A stretch of 64,000 nt of DNA, taken from positions 561,692 through 625,691 of the forward strand of contig CAVRIA010000005.1 in the NCBI GenBank assembly GCA_963721115.1. The letters run 5' to 3'. Source of the DNA: CAVRIA01 sp963721115. GTDB taxonomy: Bacteria; Desulfobacterota; Binatia; HRBIN30; CADEER01. The notes below the pieces were generated by a model. It searched no databases. It saw only the letters and a program-made list of their open reading frames with translations, and was not told the origin of the DNA. Numbering within the stretch: the stretch's first letter is position 1; every line of letters begins with the position of its first letter. Positions 63,230-64,000 of this stretch are shown piece after piece. Made by a program: the position numbers and the translations under genes.

Positions 63230-64000
63230 GCTCTTCGCTCAGTTGACGCGCAGCGCCTGGGACGCCCCCGACCTGGTGCGCATCCGCGTCGCGTACGAGG
63301 TCGCGATGCGCCTGTTCACGGGTTGCTTCCGGCCCTCCGGCAAGACGTTCCTCGCCCACCTCGTCCGCACCGCGAGCATTCTGGCCGACCTGGACGCCGC
63401 GCCGCCGCTGGTCGTCGCGGGGCTGCTCCACGCGGCCTACAGTCACGGGGAGTTCGCGACCAGCGCGGCCGGCGCGTCGCCATACAAACAGAGGCGCGTT
63501 CGGGCCGCGATCGGCGCGGACGCCGAGGACCTCGTCGCTTCCTACACGCGCTTGCCCTGGGGCGCCGAGCACCTGCCGGGCCTCCTCGAGAAAGCCGGCA
63601 GCGCAGACGGCCGGCTACGAGATGTTCTCGTCCTGCGCTTGGCCAACGAGCTGGAGGAGCACCTCGATCTCGCCCCGCTGTACTGCCCGAACGCGGCGGA
63701 ACGACGCGCCTGGGCCGAGGCGAACGGCTCCCTGTGCGTGCAGATGGCCGAGCGGCTCGACCTCGCGAACCTGGCGCGCGCCCTCGCACGGGCGTTCGAG
63801 GAAACGCGCAGCGGCGGCGTTCCCGCGGCCTTGTGGGTCGACGCCGGTCGGTGGGACCGGACGCAGCCGATCCGCCTCCTGTCGGACGCCTCCTCCTTTC
63901 TGCTCCCCCCGGCATCGCACCGCCTGCGCCCACGGGTCGCCGCCTTGCGCCTGGCGCGCCGGACGGTGAGGCAAGTCCGGCACGCGATGGCGAGGAGAAG
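63201..64000 (+). CDS. HD-like (DUF6817-type) protein, cut by the window edge
   Basis: Reading from MPPYAQTNLELFAQLTRS, the frame stays open to the window end (266 codons). Segments RPSGKTFLAHLVRTASIL and VVAGLLHAAYSHGEFATS give the His/Asp-like positions of HD-type proteins, and RLANELEEHLDLAPLYC follows. Such proteins often sit next to glycosyltransferases, as here; function is not known. The ATG is in a 29-base overlap with the upstream gene, so a slightly later start cannot be excluded. Confidence 0.7.
   Translation, partial: MPPYAQTNLELFAQLTRSAWDAPDLVRIRVAYEVAMRLFTGCFRPSGKTFLAHLVRTASILADLDAAPPLVVAGLLHAAYSHGEFATSAAGASPYKQRRVRAAIGADAEDLVASYTRLPWGAEHLPGLLEKAGSADGRLRDVLVLRLANELEEHLDLAPLYCPNAAERRAWAEANGSLCVQMAERLDLANLARALARAFEETRSGGVPAALWVDAGRWDRTQPIRLLSDASSFLLPPASHRLRPRVAALRLARRTVRQVRHAMARR

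Overview
The window is high-GC DNA (about two thirds G+C by eye), densely coding, from a Gram-negative bacterium. No rRNA or tRNA gene was seen. Lipoprotein signal peptides, an OmpA-type lipoprotein, secreted proteins with long Thr/Pro/Ala linkers, and an EF-hand (dockerin-like) C-terminus suggest an uncultured deltaproteobacterium-like lineage. My best guess, by resemblance only, is Binatota (Desulfobacterota_B). No marker gene in the window proves this.

Layout. 1-4225 (minus): ectoine/hydroxyectoine operon ectA-ectB-ectC-ectD followed by ehuB, cut by the window edge, with a three-unit dyad array upstream of ectA. 4349-7046 (minus): P2-type cation ATPase. 7322-15810: secreted or lipid-anchored proteins (two share an unnamed domain), an SDR, an OmpA lipoprotein and a DUF4410 lipoprotein. 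16430-19800: flavin-binding PPOX-like protein, DUF938 methyltransferase, lipoprotein alpha/beta hydrolase. 19832-20599: polyphosphate glucokinase. 20719-29674 (minus): a nitrous-oxide reductase operon running ric, dihaem cytochrome-cupredoxin, nosZ, nosB-like, ccdA-like, nosD, nosF, nosY. norR is divergent at 29853; a sigma-54-like promoter and three dyads lie between. 31483-34844: uncharacterised protein, ilvC, enoyl-CoA hydratase. 35305-42209: methyltransferase and P450 (minus) diverging from a tightly overlapped lipid operon (patatin, KAS III-like, acyltransferase, enoyl-reductase-like SDR). 42234-47313 (minus): kinase-AAA-TPR regulator, methyltransferase, carboxymuconolactone-decarboxylase-like protein. 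47471-48387: 366-bp tandem repeat. 48542-51858: c-haem lipoprotein and serine hydrolase. 52936-53651: Phd/VapC-type toxin-antitoxin pair. 53653-57970 (minus): MacAB-like exporter. 58145-64000: Cys-rich dockerin-like protein, phosphotransferase, two glycosyltransferases and a cut HD-like protein.

Two features run through the whole window. First, it holds several families of dispersed palindromic, MITE-like repeats. One of these repeatedly supplies the Shine-Dalgarno sequence of the next gene. Second, about ten genes are interrupted by single-base frameshifts, nearly all one-base expansions of short homopolymers. Gene lengths come back to whole codons once these are corrected, so sequencing or assembly error is the simplest explanation. 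Coordinates below give the intended gene extent across such shifts.
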